64,000 nt of DNA from an uncultured Lachnospiraceae bacterium (GTDB lineage Bacteria; Bacillota; Clostridia; Lachnospirales; Lachnospiraceae): positions 1 through 64,000 of the forward strand of contig CAMPAR010000005.1 of NCBI GenBank assembly GCA_946632055.1. Reading direction: 5' to 3'. Within the stretch, counting starts at the first letter, position 1. Each line of letters begins with the position of its first letter. The notes below the pieces were generated by a model. That model saw nothing but the letters and a program-made list of their open reading frames with translations, searched no databases and was not told the origin of the DNA. Both the position numbers and the translations under genes were made by a program. Shown piece after piece: positions 8,567 through 17,334 of the stretch.

Positions 8567-8596
8567 GGTTTTCCTCCCTGAAATTCGCATCACCGC

Positions 8597-9745
8597 TCAG
8601 CGGTAGTCCGAGCCCACGGTGATTTCGCCCGAAAGCTCTGTCTTCGACACGGTTTTTTCGTAGAAATGCGGCACGCGCTGCATGATCCCCTCCACCGTAT
8701 AGAACGGATCGTCCTTCTGAAGGGGAAGCTGCACCTTCTCCTGAAGCGCGCCGGACTTGTAGATCGCCGTGATCAGTTCGATCGTGCGGCGGCCGTCCTC
8801 CGCGCTGATTGCCGGAGCGCGCCCCTCTTCAATCACCGTGATCACATCATACAGCTCGCCGGTATGCCCTTCGTAGGGAAGCTCGGGAAGCGAATCCCGG
8901 AAAGCCCTGATTTCGGCTTCCAGAGCCGGGTTTTCCTCCGGGAAGCCGTTCGGCATCGACAGCGACGCATAGGTATCGAAGGGCGCCGAGATTTTCGCCT
9001 TCTCGCACTGGAAGACCAGCCCCTGCTCCTCCCCGTGGTGCACGACGGAAGCCGTGAGCGTCGCGAGCGCGCCGGGGTATTCCAGAATCGACACGGACAG
9101 GTCCTCCACCTCCGCGTTATCATGGGCGGTATTCGCGAGAACCGAGGTGACGCTCTTCGGGCTGCCCATCATCCAGAGCAGCATATCGATATGGTGCACG
9201 GCGTGATTCAGGGTGCAGCCGCCGCCCTCCTTCTCCCATGTGCCGCGCCACCAGAGGTCGTAATAGCAGTGGCCTCTCCACCAGAAGGAATTCACGGCCG
9301 CGTGGCGCACGGGTCCGGCGACTTTCTCGTCCAGCATCGCCTTCAGATCCCGGATCGCCCGTTTGAAGCGGTTCTGCGCGATGATGGCGAGCAGCTTCCC
9401 GCTTTCGTCCCGCGCCCGGATCATGGCGTCGCATTCCTCAAGAGAGGCCGCCATCGGCTTTTCGCAGACGACGTTCTTTCCGGCCTTCAGAAAATCGATG
9501 GAGATCGAAGCGTGGACATAGGGCGGCGTGCAGACGTCCGCAAGATCGATGTCCTCCCGTCCGAGAATCTCCTCGTGGTGTTCAAAGCTTTCCGCGTCGA
9601 GACCGAATTCCTCCGCGAAAGCCGCCGCCTTCCCGGGGATGATGTCGACAAGCGCCGTGATCGTGACAAGTTCCGACAGCTTCTGATATGCGCGCATATG
9701 TTCATGCGCAATGTTTCCAGTCCCGATAATTGCAATGCGGATCAT
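8597..9745 (-). CDS. Gfo/Idh/MocA family oxidoreductase (3)
   Basis: 382 aa. IAIIGTGNIAHEH is a canonical Rossmann loop at the N-terminus, CEKPMA gives the EKP motif (about 97) and NHAVHHIDMLLWMMG the catalytic His region (about 180). A C-terminal YRVP-like tail (IMQRVPHFYEKT) resembles other sugar dehydrogenases. It is first in a two-gene operon with the divergent paralogue, with a strong promoter at 9829-9857. It is divergently transcribed from the TIM-barrel isomerase gene, so the two units may share control. Substrate is unassigned. Confidence 0.85.
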   Translation of the reverse strand: MIRIAIIGTGNIAHEHMRAYQKLSELVTITALVDIIPGKAAAFAEEFGLDAESFEHHEEILGREDIDLADVCTPPYVHASISIDFLKAGKNVVCEKPMAASLEECDAMIRARDESGKLLAIIAQNRFKRAIRDLKAMLDEKVAGPVRHAAVNSFWWRGHCYYDLWWRGTWEKEGGGCTLNHAVHHIDMLLWMMGSPKSVTSVLANTAHDNAEVEDLSVSILEYPGALATLTASVVHHGEEQGLVFQCEKAKISAPFDTYASLSMPNGFPEENPALEAEIRAFRDSLPELPYEGHTGELYDVITVIEEGRAPAISAEDGRRTIELITAIYKSGALQEKVQLPLQKDDPFYTVEGIMQRVPHFYEKTVSKTELSGEITVGSDYR

Positions 9746-9828
9746 GTGGAGCCCTCCTTATGGCAAATGGTGTTTGATGGTTGAAAAAGCAGGGTTACGC
9801 AGCCCTCTGGAGCTGCTCTCTTCCGCTC

Positions 9829-9857
9829 ATTATAATCGAACTCGCAGGGATATTCAA
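9829..9857 (-). promoter_or_regulatory. Promoter of the Gfo(3)-Gfo(2) operon
   Basis: On the minus strand TTGAAT, a 17-bp spacer and a perfect TATAAT lie 84 bases before the ATG at 9745. Confidence 0.65.
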
Positions 9858-9886
9858 TTGTATCGTGCCCTGAAAGCAGCCCGTTC

Positions 9887-9915
9887 TTGAAAGAAGTCGG
9901 AAAATGTGATATGAT
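9887..9915 (+). promoter_or_regulatory. Promoter of the TIM-barrel isomerase gene
   Basis: TTGAAA, a 17-bp spacer and TATGAT lie 47 bases before the ATG at 9963. The site is back to back with the divergent operon promoter, leaving about 30 bp between the two -35 boxes. Confidence 0.65.
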
Positions 9916-9962
9916 TACGGTGAAAATACCGGATGCCGGTCTGAATCTGCAAGGAGGTCCAT

Positions 9963-10736
9963 ATGATTAAACTCGGGATCTGCACATCCATTGATAATGC
10001 ACAGCTGATGAAGGAAATCGGATATGATTATGTAGAGCTCGGTCTTTCCTCGATCGCGCTGATGGAGGAAAATGAATATCAGGAGCTTCTTCAGAAAGTT
10101 AAGGCTTCTCCGCTGCCCGTCGAATCCGCGAACAGCATGCTGCCCGGCGACTTCGTGCTCTGCTCGGAGGAAGGCACCGGCGAGCGGGTGCGGGCCTATC
10201 TCGAGAAGGCCTTTACCCGCGCGGAAGAGCTCGGCATCGAGATGGTGGTCTTCGGCTCCGGCGCCGCGAGACGCTTACCCGACGACATGTCCGAGAGCGA
10301 AGGCTACAAGCTGCTCTCGCAGTTTCTGAGGATGGCGGCCAGCATCGCCGAGCGGCACCTCATCACCATCGCCATCGAGCCGCTGCGTGCCGAAGAATGC
10401 AATATCATCAACTTCGTATCCGACGCCCAGCGTCTGGCCGCGATGACGATGCGCGTCAACGTCGGCGCGCTTGCGGACCTCTATCACATGATGTCCGGCG
10501 GCGATTACTATGACGAGCTGGAAAACGGCATCGGTATTATCCACGCCCACATCGCGGAGGAGCGCTACCGTTCCTTCCCGAAGAAGGAAGACCCCTGCTA
10601 TCCGGAATACGAAGAGTTCTTCATCTCCCTGAAGCGGGCCGGCTACGAAGGCCGCGTCTCGATCGAAGGCCACGCGAACGACTTCGTGATCGATGCGAAG
10701 GAAGCCTACGAAGCCCTCGATCCGCTGAGAAGATAA
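9963..10736 (+). CDS. Sugar phosphate isomerase/epimerase, xylose-isomerase-like TIM barrel
   Basis: 257 aa, AP-endonuclease-2 / xylose isomerase-like fold. MIKLGICTSIDNA opens the first strand, YVELGLSS the second, ESANSMLPGD the third, and IAIEPLRAEECNI carries a metal-binding Glu. HAHIAEE and VSIEGHAND supply the later metal ligands. Members interconvert ketoses or act in inositol and tagatose metabolism; this one could be a 3-epimerase or inosose isomerase. An AAGGAGG site precedes the ATG. The divergent Gfo/Idh/MocA genes are classic partners of such isomerases in inositol or rare-sugar catabolism. The exact substrate is unknown. Confidence 0.8.
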   Translation: MIKLGICTSIDNAQLMKEIGYDYVELGLSSIALMEENEYQELLQKVKASPLPVESANSMLPGDFVLCSEEGTGERVRAYLEKAFTRAEELGIEMVVFGSGAARRLPDDMSESEGYKLLSQFLRMAASIAERHLITIAIEPLRAEECNIINFVSDAQRLAAMTMRVNVGALADLYHMMSGGDYYDELENGIGIIHAHIAEERYRSFPKKEDPCYPEYEEFFISLKRAGYEGRVSIEGHANDFVIDAKEAYEALDPLRR

Positions 10737-10744
10737 GAGGATAG

Positions 10745-10785
10745 AAAAAAAGCGGGATCCCTCATTCGCTTCGAGGGATCCCGCT
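10745..10785. terminator. Bidirectional intrinsic terminator
   Basis: AGCGGGATCCCTC (10751-10763) pairs with GAGGGATCCCGCT (10773-10785), a 13-bp perfect stem with a 9-nt loop. On the minus strand the stem is followed by TTTTTT (10750-10745), a strong terminator for the epimerase gene. On the plus strand the T-run is poor. Confidence 0.85.
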
Positions 10786-10794
10786 CTCTTATGA

Positions 10795-11487
10795 TCATTT
10801 TTCGGCTTCGTACGCCCTGACCGCCTCTTCAAAATCCGCATGCAGTCTTTCGCAGGACTCCTTCAGCGTCATGCCCTTGCGGTAAAGACCGGAAGTTCCC
10901 ATGACATACGCGTCCGCGCCGGCCGCGTGCAGCGCGCCGTAGGTCTTCGGGCCGACCGCGCCGTCGATCTGGATCAGATAGTCCAGCCCTCTCTCCTCGC
11001 GCAGCTTTTTCGCCTGCGCGATTTTTTTCAGCATGGCCGGAATGAAGGGCTGGCCCGCGTATCCGACGTCGACCGTCATGATCGTCAGAAGATCCACTTC
11101 CTCGATGTACTCTTCCACATAGGAAAGGGGCGTGGCGGGGTTGAGCACAAGGCCGGTTTTGCAGCCGAGCTCGCGGATGGCGCGCATCGTCCGGAAGGCC
11201 TTGACATTGATCGTCTCCGCGTGGACGGAAATATAATCCGTGCCTGCTGCGGCGAGCGCCTCGAAGTACTGCTCCGGGTCCGTCACCATGAGGTGCGCGT
11301 CCATCGGAAGCTTCATCGCCGGGCGAAGGGACTTAATGATCGACGGAGAAAGCGTAATGTTCCTGCAGAAATGACCGTCCATAATATCCACATGATACAG
11401 ATCGCATCCCGCGTTCAGGATCTCGATCTCTTCCGCCGCGTGCAGGAAATCCATGCACATCAGCGAGGGGCAGAATAATGCTTTCAT
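10795..11487 (-). CDS. alsE: D-allulose-6-phosphate 3-epimerase / ribulose-phosphate 3-epimerase family
   Basis: 230 aa using the ATG at 11487, which follows AAAGGTG; the longer ORF-track start adds an unsupported 13 residues. It is a cytoplasmic TIM barrel that epimerises C3 of a ketose phosphate. Metal and substrate motifs are intact: CPSLMCMDF, VDIMDGHF with metal His/Asp, MDAHLMV, SVHAE, MTVDVGYAGQPF and QIDGAVGP. The sequence sits closer to the allulose-6-P branch (AlsE) than to Rpe (AGQPF, GPKTYGALHAAGAD), but distinguishing the two without alignment is uncertain. It is convergent with the isomerase across a strong terminator and fits rare-sugar use in this region. Confidence 0.75.
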   Translation of the reverse strand: MKALFCPSLMCMDFLHAAEEIEILNAGCDLYHVDIMDGHFCRNITLSPSIIKSLRPAMKLPMDAHLMVTDPEQYFEALAAAGTDYISVHAETINVKAFRTMRAIRELGCKTGLVLNPATPLSYVEEYIEEVDLLTIMTVDVGYAGQPFIPAMLKKIAQAKKLREERGLDYLIQIDGAVGPKTYGALHAAGADAYVMGTSGLYRKGMTLKESCERLHADFEEAVRAYEAEK

Positions 11488-11737
11488 TAAATTCACCTTT
11501 CTTTGCTGCTGAAAAATACACTCCATTCCGACGGGGACTTTCCCGGGAAATCGTCACAGAGACAGAGGGTCCGCCCGCTCTGCCTGCCCGGCTTCAGCCT
11601 CAGGATCCGCGGCAAAGGCCCGTGATTTTATCCCCTCTCATTCTACCATCCGGCGGCTGTAAAGGAAAGACCTTTTTTGCAAAATACATTACTATTGACA
11701 ATTCGATTTCCTTCAGATATAACGAATTCGTAACATT

Positions 11738-11753
11738 TTAAAAACGTTTTTAA
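11738..11753. promoter_or_regulatory. 16-bp perfect palindrome, LacI-type operator candidate
   Basis: TTAAAAACGTTTTTAA is a perfect palindrome centred on CG, the usual layout of LacI-family operators. It lies 25 bases before the start of the lacI-like remnant, where such regulators often bind to control themselves. Confidence 0.5.
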
Positions 11754-11777
11754 TTTTTGAACGAGACCGCAGTTCCT

Positions 11778-12136
11778 ATGAAAGCAACCATCAAAGACGT
11801 GGCAAGAGAAGCCGGCGTATCCGTCAGCACAGTTTCCTACGCGCTGAGCCGGAAGGGCCCGGCCGCGAGCAGGCCTACACGGATATGCTCCGCTGGATTG
11901 ACAGCAGTGAGCCTCTCCCAAGCGCGATTCTCACGGGCAGCGACCTTGCGGCAATTTCCGTGCTGGACGCCCTGAAGTCCCGCGGCCTTCAGGTTCCCGC
12001 GGACATTTCCGGAACGGTACAGACGCTTGTCCGGACGCTCCTTGCCCTTCGGGACGGCGAAGTTCCGGCGGAAAAAGAGCGGATTGTGAACACGGCGCTT
12101 GTGATCCGAAAAAGCACCGGAAAAGCGCCGAACTAA
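11778..12136 (+). pseudogene. Degenerate LacI-family transcriptional regulator
   Basis: The N-terminus is a clean LacI helix-turn-helix (TIKDVAREAGVSVSTVSYAL). At about 11865 the frame breaks. In another frame the sequence continues as the C-terminal part of the ligand-binding domain (LPSAILTGSDLAAISVLDAL, then RGLQVPADIS). A second gap drops the GFDD...PPLTTV part, and the reading resumes as RTLLALRDGE...ALVIRKSTG. Over 200 residues of a normal ~335-aa protein are missing, so the protein cannot sense ligand. Gene order (regulator, then alpha-L-rhamnosidase 57 bases later) suggests it once repressed the downstream gene. Confidence 0.8.
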
Positions 12137-12193
12137 GAAAAACACAGGGAAATCCCCCCATCAGAATACCACCACTTAAAGGAGATCATCACC

Positions 12194-15100
12194 ATGACAA
12201 CCACCAGGAAAGAACCCGCTCTCGGAAGACTCCGGATCGACCACATGGAGTCTCCTCTGGCGCTTGACAACCCCCGTCCCGTCTTCAGCTGGCAGATGCA
12301 GTCCGAAAGAACCGGGGCGAAGCAGTGTGCCTACCGGATCGTGATCCGCAGCGCGGAAGGAACAGTCTGGGACAGCGAAAAAACCGAGTCCTCCGAATCC
12401 GTCGGCATCTCTTACCCGGAGAGCGCCGCGGCGCTGAAGCCCGAGACGGACTACCGTTTCGAGCTCTGCGTCTGGGACGATCTCGGAACCGAACTGCGGG
12501 CCGGCGCGGACTTTTCCACAGGCCTGATGTCGGATACGGTTGCCGACTGGCACGGCGCGAAATGGATCGGCCCGGACGAAATCACGATCGCGGCCGAAAC
12601 CATTCCGGTCTTTAGGATGCGCTATACCATGCGGATTGAGGAAGGCGGAACAGAAGCCGGGATCCTCTTCGGCGCCTCCGATCCGCGGCTGAATACGCCG
12701 ACCAGGAATAATTACCTGATCGGCGGCGAGAACTACATCGCCTGCTGTCTCGACGTCTCCTCGCTTCCCGCGAAGCTGAAGGTTTACCGGAAGGGCTACT
12801 GTCCCGCGGACAATCCCGAGGTGCCGATCGAGATCATGACGGTGCCGGAATCCGTCATCCGTAGCGAAAACCGCTTTCAGGATCATGCCTTCGAGATCGT
12901 GATCTCCGGAAACCAGATGGAATATATGACGGTTGACGGCGTGAAGCTCGAGACGAGCCCGGAAAATGTGAAGCTTCTCACCAATTTCCGCCGCCCGCAC
13001 GTCGATCCGACCCACCTCATCCTGAACCCCTTAAAGGACGTCCTCGATGTGCCGATCTACCCGCGGCTCTGCAGCGTCGGCTTTGTGACAGACGGCTCCA
13101 CAAAGGCGGTCTATACCGATTTCGCCGTGCACCATTTCGGCGGCGAACAGGCGCGGATTTTCGGACCCGATACCGGCGCGAAATATGATATTTTCGCCGG
13201 GAAACCGGGGCTCGACATTCAGGGCGACAGGATCACGGCTTCCGCCGGAACGCTGGCCTATGCCGATCCCTCCTGGGCCGCAGTGCCGATGTTCCGGAAG
13301 GAATTTACGGCAAAGAAGCCGGTTTCCTCCGCAAAGGTCTATGCCGCTTCCTGGGGAATTTACGAGCTTCTCCTGAACGGCAGGAAGGTCGGGGACGAGT
13401 ATCTCGCGTCCGGCGACATGGACTTCTCCCGCCGCATTTACTACACGGCCTACGACGTGACTTCGCTCCTGCAGGAGGGCGCGAACGCGATCGGCGCGAC
13501 GGTCGCCTCCGGGTGGTTCGGCGATGAAATCTGCTACGACATCGACAAATACAATTTCTACGGCGACCGGCAGGCCTTCCTCGGACTTGTCGCTGTTACC
13601 TATACGGACGGCACGAAGGAATATTTCCCGACGGACGAAGGCTGGCAGTACTATGGCGAAGGCCCGGTGCGCTACGCCGGCAATTTCAACGGTGAAATCT
13701 ACGACGCGCGGCGGGAAGCGGCAATCGAAGGCTGGGACAGACCCGGCTTCTCAGGTGATGGCTGGAAAACGCCTGCCCTCATGGGGAACACCGTGCTTTC
13801 CCGCGAGCCGAAGGTGAATGCCCGCCCGGATCCCGGCATCAGGAAATACGGCGAACTCACGGCGGTTTACGAGGCCTCGGAAGAACGCGGCGGCGACACG
13901 GTCTACATTTACGACATGGGCATCAACATGGTCGGCGTTCCGGAAATCACCTTCCCCGAGGGCGTGAAGGGACGGCAGATCACGATCCGCTACGCGGAGA
14001 TCCGTTATCCGCGCCTTTCGGAGGACAATCCGTATTACTACGGCGAGCTCGGCGGCATGATTTTAACGGAAAACCTGCGCGGCGCGCTTGTGACGGACCG
14101 CTATACGATGAAGGGCGAAAAGAACGAGGTCTTCCGGCCGCTTTTCACCTTCCACGGCTACCGCTATGTCGAAATTTCCGGCATCGACGCCCCGATTCCC
14201 GGCGAGTGCATCAAAGGCATTCTCTTAAGCTCCGTGGAGCCCTCGGCGCGTTACGAATCCTCGAACGCGCTCACAAATCAGCTCTTCAAAAACATCGTCA
14301 ACTCCACGCTCGGCAACTTCCTGTCGATCCCGACGGACTGCCCGCAGCGTGACGAGCGGCTCGGCTGGGCCGGCGACGCGCAGGTCTACAGCGAAACCGC
14401 GACCTATATCGCGGACGTCGAGGCCTTCTACAGAAATTACAATCTCCTGCAGCGCGATGCTCAGGGGGCGGATGGCACCTTCCATCTTTTCGCACCCTCC
14501 TACTCGGAGCCCGGCGTCGCATTCGCGCTCGGCTACACCTGGAACGCGGCCGGCATCGTGATCCCCTGGCAGACCTATCTGCAGTACGGCGACCGGCAGA
14601 CGCTCGAGGAGAACTATCCGAATTTCCGGCTTCACGTCGAAGGGATGCGCAAAATGACCGCCGACGGATATCGGTATCTCTCGAATCACATCGGCTTCCT
14701 CGGAGACCACCTCTCGGTTGTCCCGAGCGATCCCTTCCTGATGGACAACGCCCAGTATTACCGGAGCGTACGGATCACGCAGGAAGCCGCGGAAATCCTC
14801 GGACTCCGGGAAGACGCGAAAGCCTTCAAGACACTCGCCGAGGGCATCCGGGAAGAGTGGAACCGCGCCTTCGTCAGCGCCGACCACCGCACGCAGAAAG
14901 CGGACGGCACGCCGGAGGATACGCAGGCTTCCTATGCCCTTCCGATCGCCTGCGGCGTTTTCAGCGAAGAGAACCTGCCCTACGCCTATGAATATCTCGA
15001 TGAAGCCTGCAAAAAGACCGGCCATACGATGACGACCGGCTTCATGGGAACCGGCCCGCTGCTCCCCGCGCTGACAGAGGGCGGACACGCGGACGAGGCC

Positions 15101-15622
15101 TACACGATGTTTGAGCACACCGGGTATCCTTCCTGGCTCTACCCGGTGGTGAACGGCGCAACCTCCGTCTGGGAGCGCTGGAATTCCTACACGATCGAGA
15201 ACGGCTTCTCCGGCCAGAACCACATGAATTCCTTCAACCACTACTCGCTCGGCGCGGTCGGAACCTGGATGATGGAATATCAGGCCGGTATCCAGCGGGA
15301 CAAGGCCTCCGGCTTCCGGCACTTCATCCTGCAGCCCGTGCCCGGCGGAACCTTTACGCACCTGAACGCCGCCTACGACTCAATCTATGGCGCCATCGAG
15401 TCCGAATGGACGGCAGAAGACGGCAGGCTCAGCTCCTACCGCGCCGTCGTTCCGGCAAACACGACCGCCACGCTTTACCTGCCGCTTCCCGAGGAAAAAG
15501 CGGCCGCCTTCGCGTCGCTTCCGGGCGCTTCTTTCTCCGGCATGGAAATGCACCTCGGCCGGGAATGCGCGAAATTCGAGCTCCAGTCCGGGTCCTATCG
15601 CATGGCGGCAACAGAAAAATGA
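12194..15622 (+). CDS. Alpha-L-rhamnosidase, GH78
   Basis: 1142 aa, a full-length large GH78 enzyme that releases terminal L-rhamnose from glycosides or pectin-type oligosaccharides. The N-terminal fibronectin-like domain begins LRIDHMESPLALD, typical of the family, and a bacterial rhamnosidase N-domain lies around 350-540. The (alpha/alpha)6 catalytic barrel is about 680-1030. It carries DCPQRDERLGWAGDAQ (about 713), whose acidic residues include the catalytic ones, and later NHYSLGAVGTWM. A C-terminal beta domain follows. No signal peptide is visible, so it acts on imported substrates. AAAGGAG precedes the ATG. It follows the decayed LacI gene, so its control may now be lost or taken over by another regulator. 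Confidence 0.92.
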   Translation: MTTTRKEPALGRLRIDHMESPLALDNPRPVFSWQMQSERTGAKQCAYRIVIRSAEGTVWDSEKTESSESVGISYPESAAALKPETDYRFELCVWDDLGTELRAGADFSTGLMSDTVADWHGAKWIGPDEITIAAETIPVFRMRYTMRIEEGGTEAGILFGASDPRLNTPTRNNYLIGGENYIACCLDVSSLPAKLKVYRKGYCPADNPEVPIEIMTVPESVIRSENRFQDHAFEIVISGNQMEYMTVDGVKLETSPENVKLLTNFRRPHVDPTHLILNPLKDVLDVPIYPRLCSVGFVTDGSTKAVYTDFAVHHFGGEQARIFGPDTGAKYDIFAGKPGLDIQGDRITASAGTLAYADPSWAAVPMFRKEFTAKKPVSSAKVYAASWGIYELLLNGRKVGDEYLASGDMDFSRRIYYTAYDVTSLLQEGANAIGATVASGWFGDEICYDIDKYNFYGDRQAFLGLVAVTYTDGTKEYFPTDEGWQYYGEGPVRYAGNFNGEIYDARREAAIEGWDRPGFSGDGWKTPALMGNTVLSREPKVNARPDPGIRKYGELTAVYEASEERGGDTVYIYDMGINMVGVPEITFPEGVKGRQITIRYAEIRYPRLSEDNPYYYGELGGMILTENLRGALVTDRYTMKGEKNEVFRPLFTFHGYRYVEISGIDAPIPGECIKGILLSSVEPSARYESSNALTNQLFKNIVNSTLGNFLSIPTDCPQRDERLGWAGDAQVYSETATYIADVEAFYRNYNLLQRDAQGADGTFHLFAPSYSEPGVAFALGYTWNAAGIVIPWQTYLQYGDRQTLEENYPNFRLHVEGMRKMTADGYRYLSNHIGFLGDHLSVVPSDPFLMDNAQYYRSVRITQEAAEILGLREDAKAFKTLAEGIREEWNRAFVSADHRTQKADGTPEDTQASYALPIACGVFSEENLPYAYEYLDEACKKTGHTMTTGFMGTGPLLPALTEGGHADEAYTMFEHTGYPSWLYPVVNGATSVWERWNSYTIENGFSGQNHMNSFNHYSLGAVGTWMMEYQAGIQRDKASGFRHFILQPVPGGTFTHLNAAYDSIYGAIESEWTAEDGRLSSYRAVVPANTTATLYLPLPEEKAAAFASLPGASFSGMEMHLGRECAKFELQSGSYRMAATEK

Positions 15623-15643
15623 TCAAATTTTCCGAAAAAACAC

Positions 15644-15674
15644 TTGACTGTGAAGGGGGTTTATAGTTTATAAC
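15644..15674 (+). promoter_or_regulatory. MerR-type promoter with 19-bp spacer
   Basis: TTGACT (15644-15649) and TATAAC (15669-15674) are separated by 19 bp, the over-long spacing characteristic of promoters activated by MerR-family proteins through DNA distortion. The next gene encodes a MerR-family HTH, so autoregulation is likely. Confidence 0.65.
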
Positions 15675-15719
15675 GATATCATAGAGCTGTAGGTTTCCTG
15701 AAAAATCGGGAGGTGGCAT

Positions 15720-17279
15720 ATGGATATCAGGGATGTGGAACAGAAAACCGGTCTGAGTCGGGCCAATATCCGTTTTTATGAAAAGGAAGGGCTGCTCTCT
15801 CCGGCGCGCCGTGAAAACGGCTACCGGGACTATTCCGAAGAAAACGCGGAATTCCTTTTGAAGATAAAGCTCCTTCGGCAGCTTGGCGTCGCCGTGGAGG
15901 ACATCCGGAAGCTTTCGGACGATGAACTTAAGCTGGAATCCGTTATCCGGACGCGTCTTTCCGGGATTCGGAAGGAGTCGCGTGAACTTGAGATCAGCGA
16001 AAGCATCTGCCGGAAAATACTCGACGACGGCGCAGAGTTCCGTCAAATGAACGCGGCGGAATACCTGAATTACGCGGAAAGCCTGCGAAGAACCTCCGCA
16101 GGATCAACTTTCCCGAAGGCGGCGGAAGCCGCCGTCCAGAAGGATGTGGAAAAGACGGTTTCGCACCCGTGGCGGCGCTTTCTTGCTTATGAATTCGATT
16201 CGGCGCTGTACGCATTCCTTCTGACTCTTGTCATTTTCGGATTGCTGCCTTTGAAATGGCCGCTGCAGACCGGGCCGCTGATTCTTACGGATATTTTTTT
16301 CCTCTTCGCCGGAATGGGCCTGATGCTCCTCTTCGAGCCGCTTCTTTTGAGCCGCTTCGGCACGACGCCCGGAAAGGCGCTGATGGGGTACCGGGTGCTG
16401 CATGAGTCCGGACGGCGAATGAGTGTGCCGGAAGCGCGGGAGCGCACAATCGAAAAGCTGCATTACGGACTCGGCTTCCATCTTCCCATCTATTCCATCA
16501 TTCGTTTCATAAAAAGCGCGAAAGACTACGGACTCGACGATCAGGAACTCTTCTGGGACCGGGCCTGCGAACCGGAATTTAAAGAGGCAAAGCTTCTGCG
16601 GAATCTCCTGTTCGCGGCAGCATTGATTCTGGTCACGGCGATCGCCGGATTCATCCGGGTGGATTCCATGACGCCGAAGCACCGGGGAGCGCTGACCACA
16701 GAAGCCTTTATCGAGAACTATAATGATATGAGCCGTTATCTCGGCGGTCAGGACAATTTTACGCTGAACCCGGACGGCGTGCTGGAGTATTCCGAACAGG
16801 ACGGCCTGGCGGTATATGTCGGCCCGGAGGTCCCGGCGTACATGCTGCTTCCTGAGTTCGATTTTGAGACGGAGAACGGGTTCGTCACGGCTGTTACCCT
16901 GCGATATGAACTGGACGCCGCCGGAAAGACCGAATATCCCGGATGGGTAAAAACGGTTCCGGACGAAGTGCGCTATGCGATGTCGGCGCTTCTTTTATCG
17001 GACAGGACTTCCGCCTTCAGAGGCGCCGCGGCCTGGACCGACCGGATTTATCAGAAACTTTTTACAGATATGGACATGAAAAGAAGCGAGGATGCTCCGG
17101 ACGAAGTGCAGTTTCTGAAAGATTATTCGGAAAAGCACGCGCATGTCAGCTATCTCGCCGAACTGAAAAACATGGGAAAATCCGGCAGCCTTTACGAAGG
17201 CGTTTCCGGAGATTATTATTCCCCGCTGAAAGATCAACCGGATCCTTCTCTTAGGATCACAGTGCGGATCGAAAAGTGA
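15720..17279 (+). CDS. Membrane-bound MerR-family regulator fused to an RDD domain
   Basis: 519 aa. Residues 1-75 are a MerR winged helix (IRDVEQKTGLSRANIRFYEK, then GYRDYSEE), followed by a short helix. Around 145-275 lies an RDD-family membrane domain with hydrophobic helices (ALYAFLLTLVIFGLLPL and GMGLMLLFEPLLL) and the motif TTPGKALMGYRV. A further membrane helix follows near 285-305 (LLFAAALILVTAIAGF), then a soluble C-terminal domain of about 200 residues that should be extracytoplasmic. There is no effector domain of the usual MerR kind. GGGAGG precedes the ATG. This architecture would couple DNA binding directly to a membrane or external signal. The target genes are not evident beyond its own promoter. 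Confidence 0.82.
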   Translation: MDIRDVEQKTGLSRANIRFYEKEGLLSPARRENGYRDYSEENAEFLLKIKLLRQLGVAVEDIRKLSDDELKLESVIRTRLSGIRKESRELEISESICRKILDDGAEFRQMNAAEYLNYAESLRRTSAGSTFPKAAEAAVQKDVEKTVSHPWRRFLAYEFDSALYAFLLTLVIFGLLPLKWPLQTGPLILTDIFFLFAGMGLMLLFEPLLLSRFGTTPGKALMGYRVLHESGRRMSVPEARERTIEKLHYGLGFHLPIYSIIRFIKSAKDYGLDDQELFWDRACEPEFKEAKLLRNLLFAAALILVTAIAGFIRVDSMTPKHRGALTTEAFIENYNDMSRYLGGQDNFTLNPDGVLEYSEQDGLAVYVGPEVPAYMLLPEFDFETENGFVTAVTLRYELDAAGKTEYPGWVKTVPDEVRYAMSALLLSDRTSAFRGAAAWTDRIYQKLFTDMDMKRSEDAPDEVQFLKDYSEKHAHVSYLAELKNMGKSGSLYEGVSGDYYSPLKDQPDPSLRITVRIEK

Positions 17280-17281
17280 CC

Positions 17282-17327
17282 GCGCATCTTTGGCCCATCC
17301 GTTCGTCGACGAGGGTCAAAGATGCGC
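17282..17327. terminator. Hairpin between convergent genes
   Basis: GCGCATCTTTGGCCC (17282-17296) pairs with GGGTCAAAGATGCGC (17313-17327), 15 bp with one G-T pair and a 16-nt loop. It lacks a clear T-run. It lies between the MerR-RDD gene and the convergent HAD gene. Confidence 0.6.
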
Positions 17328-17334
17328 TGTCTCA

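Noticed and set aside
6158-8581. 807-aa plus-strand ORF
   Set aside because: It lies antisense to the esterase, SDR and Gfo(2) genes, has Arg/His/Pro-rich low-information protein and no ribosome site. Long shadows are common at this GC.
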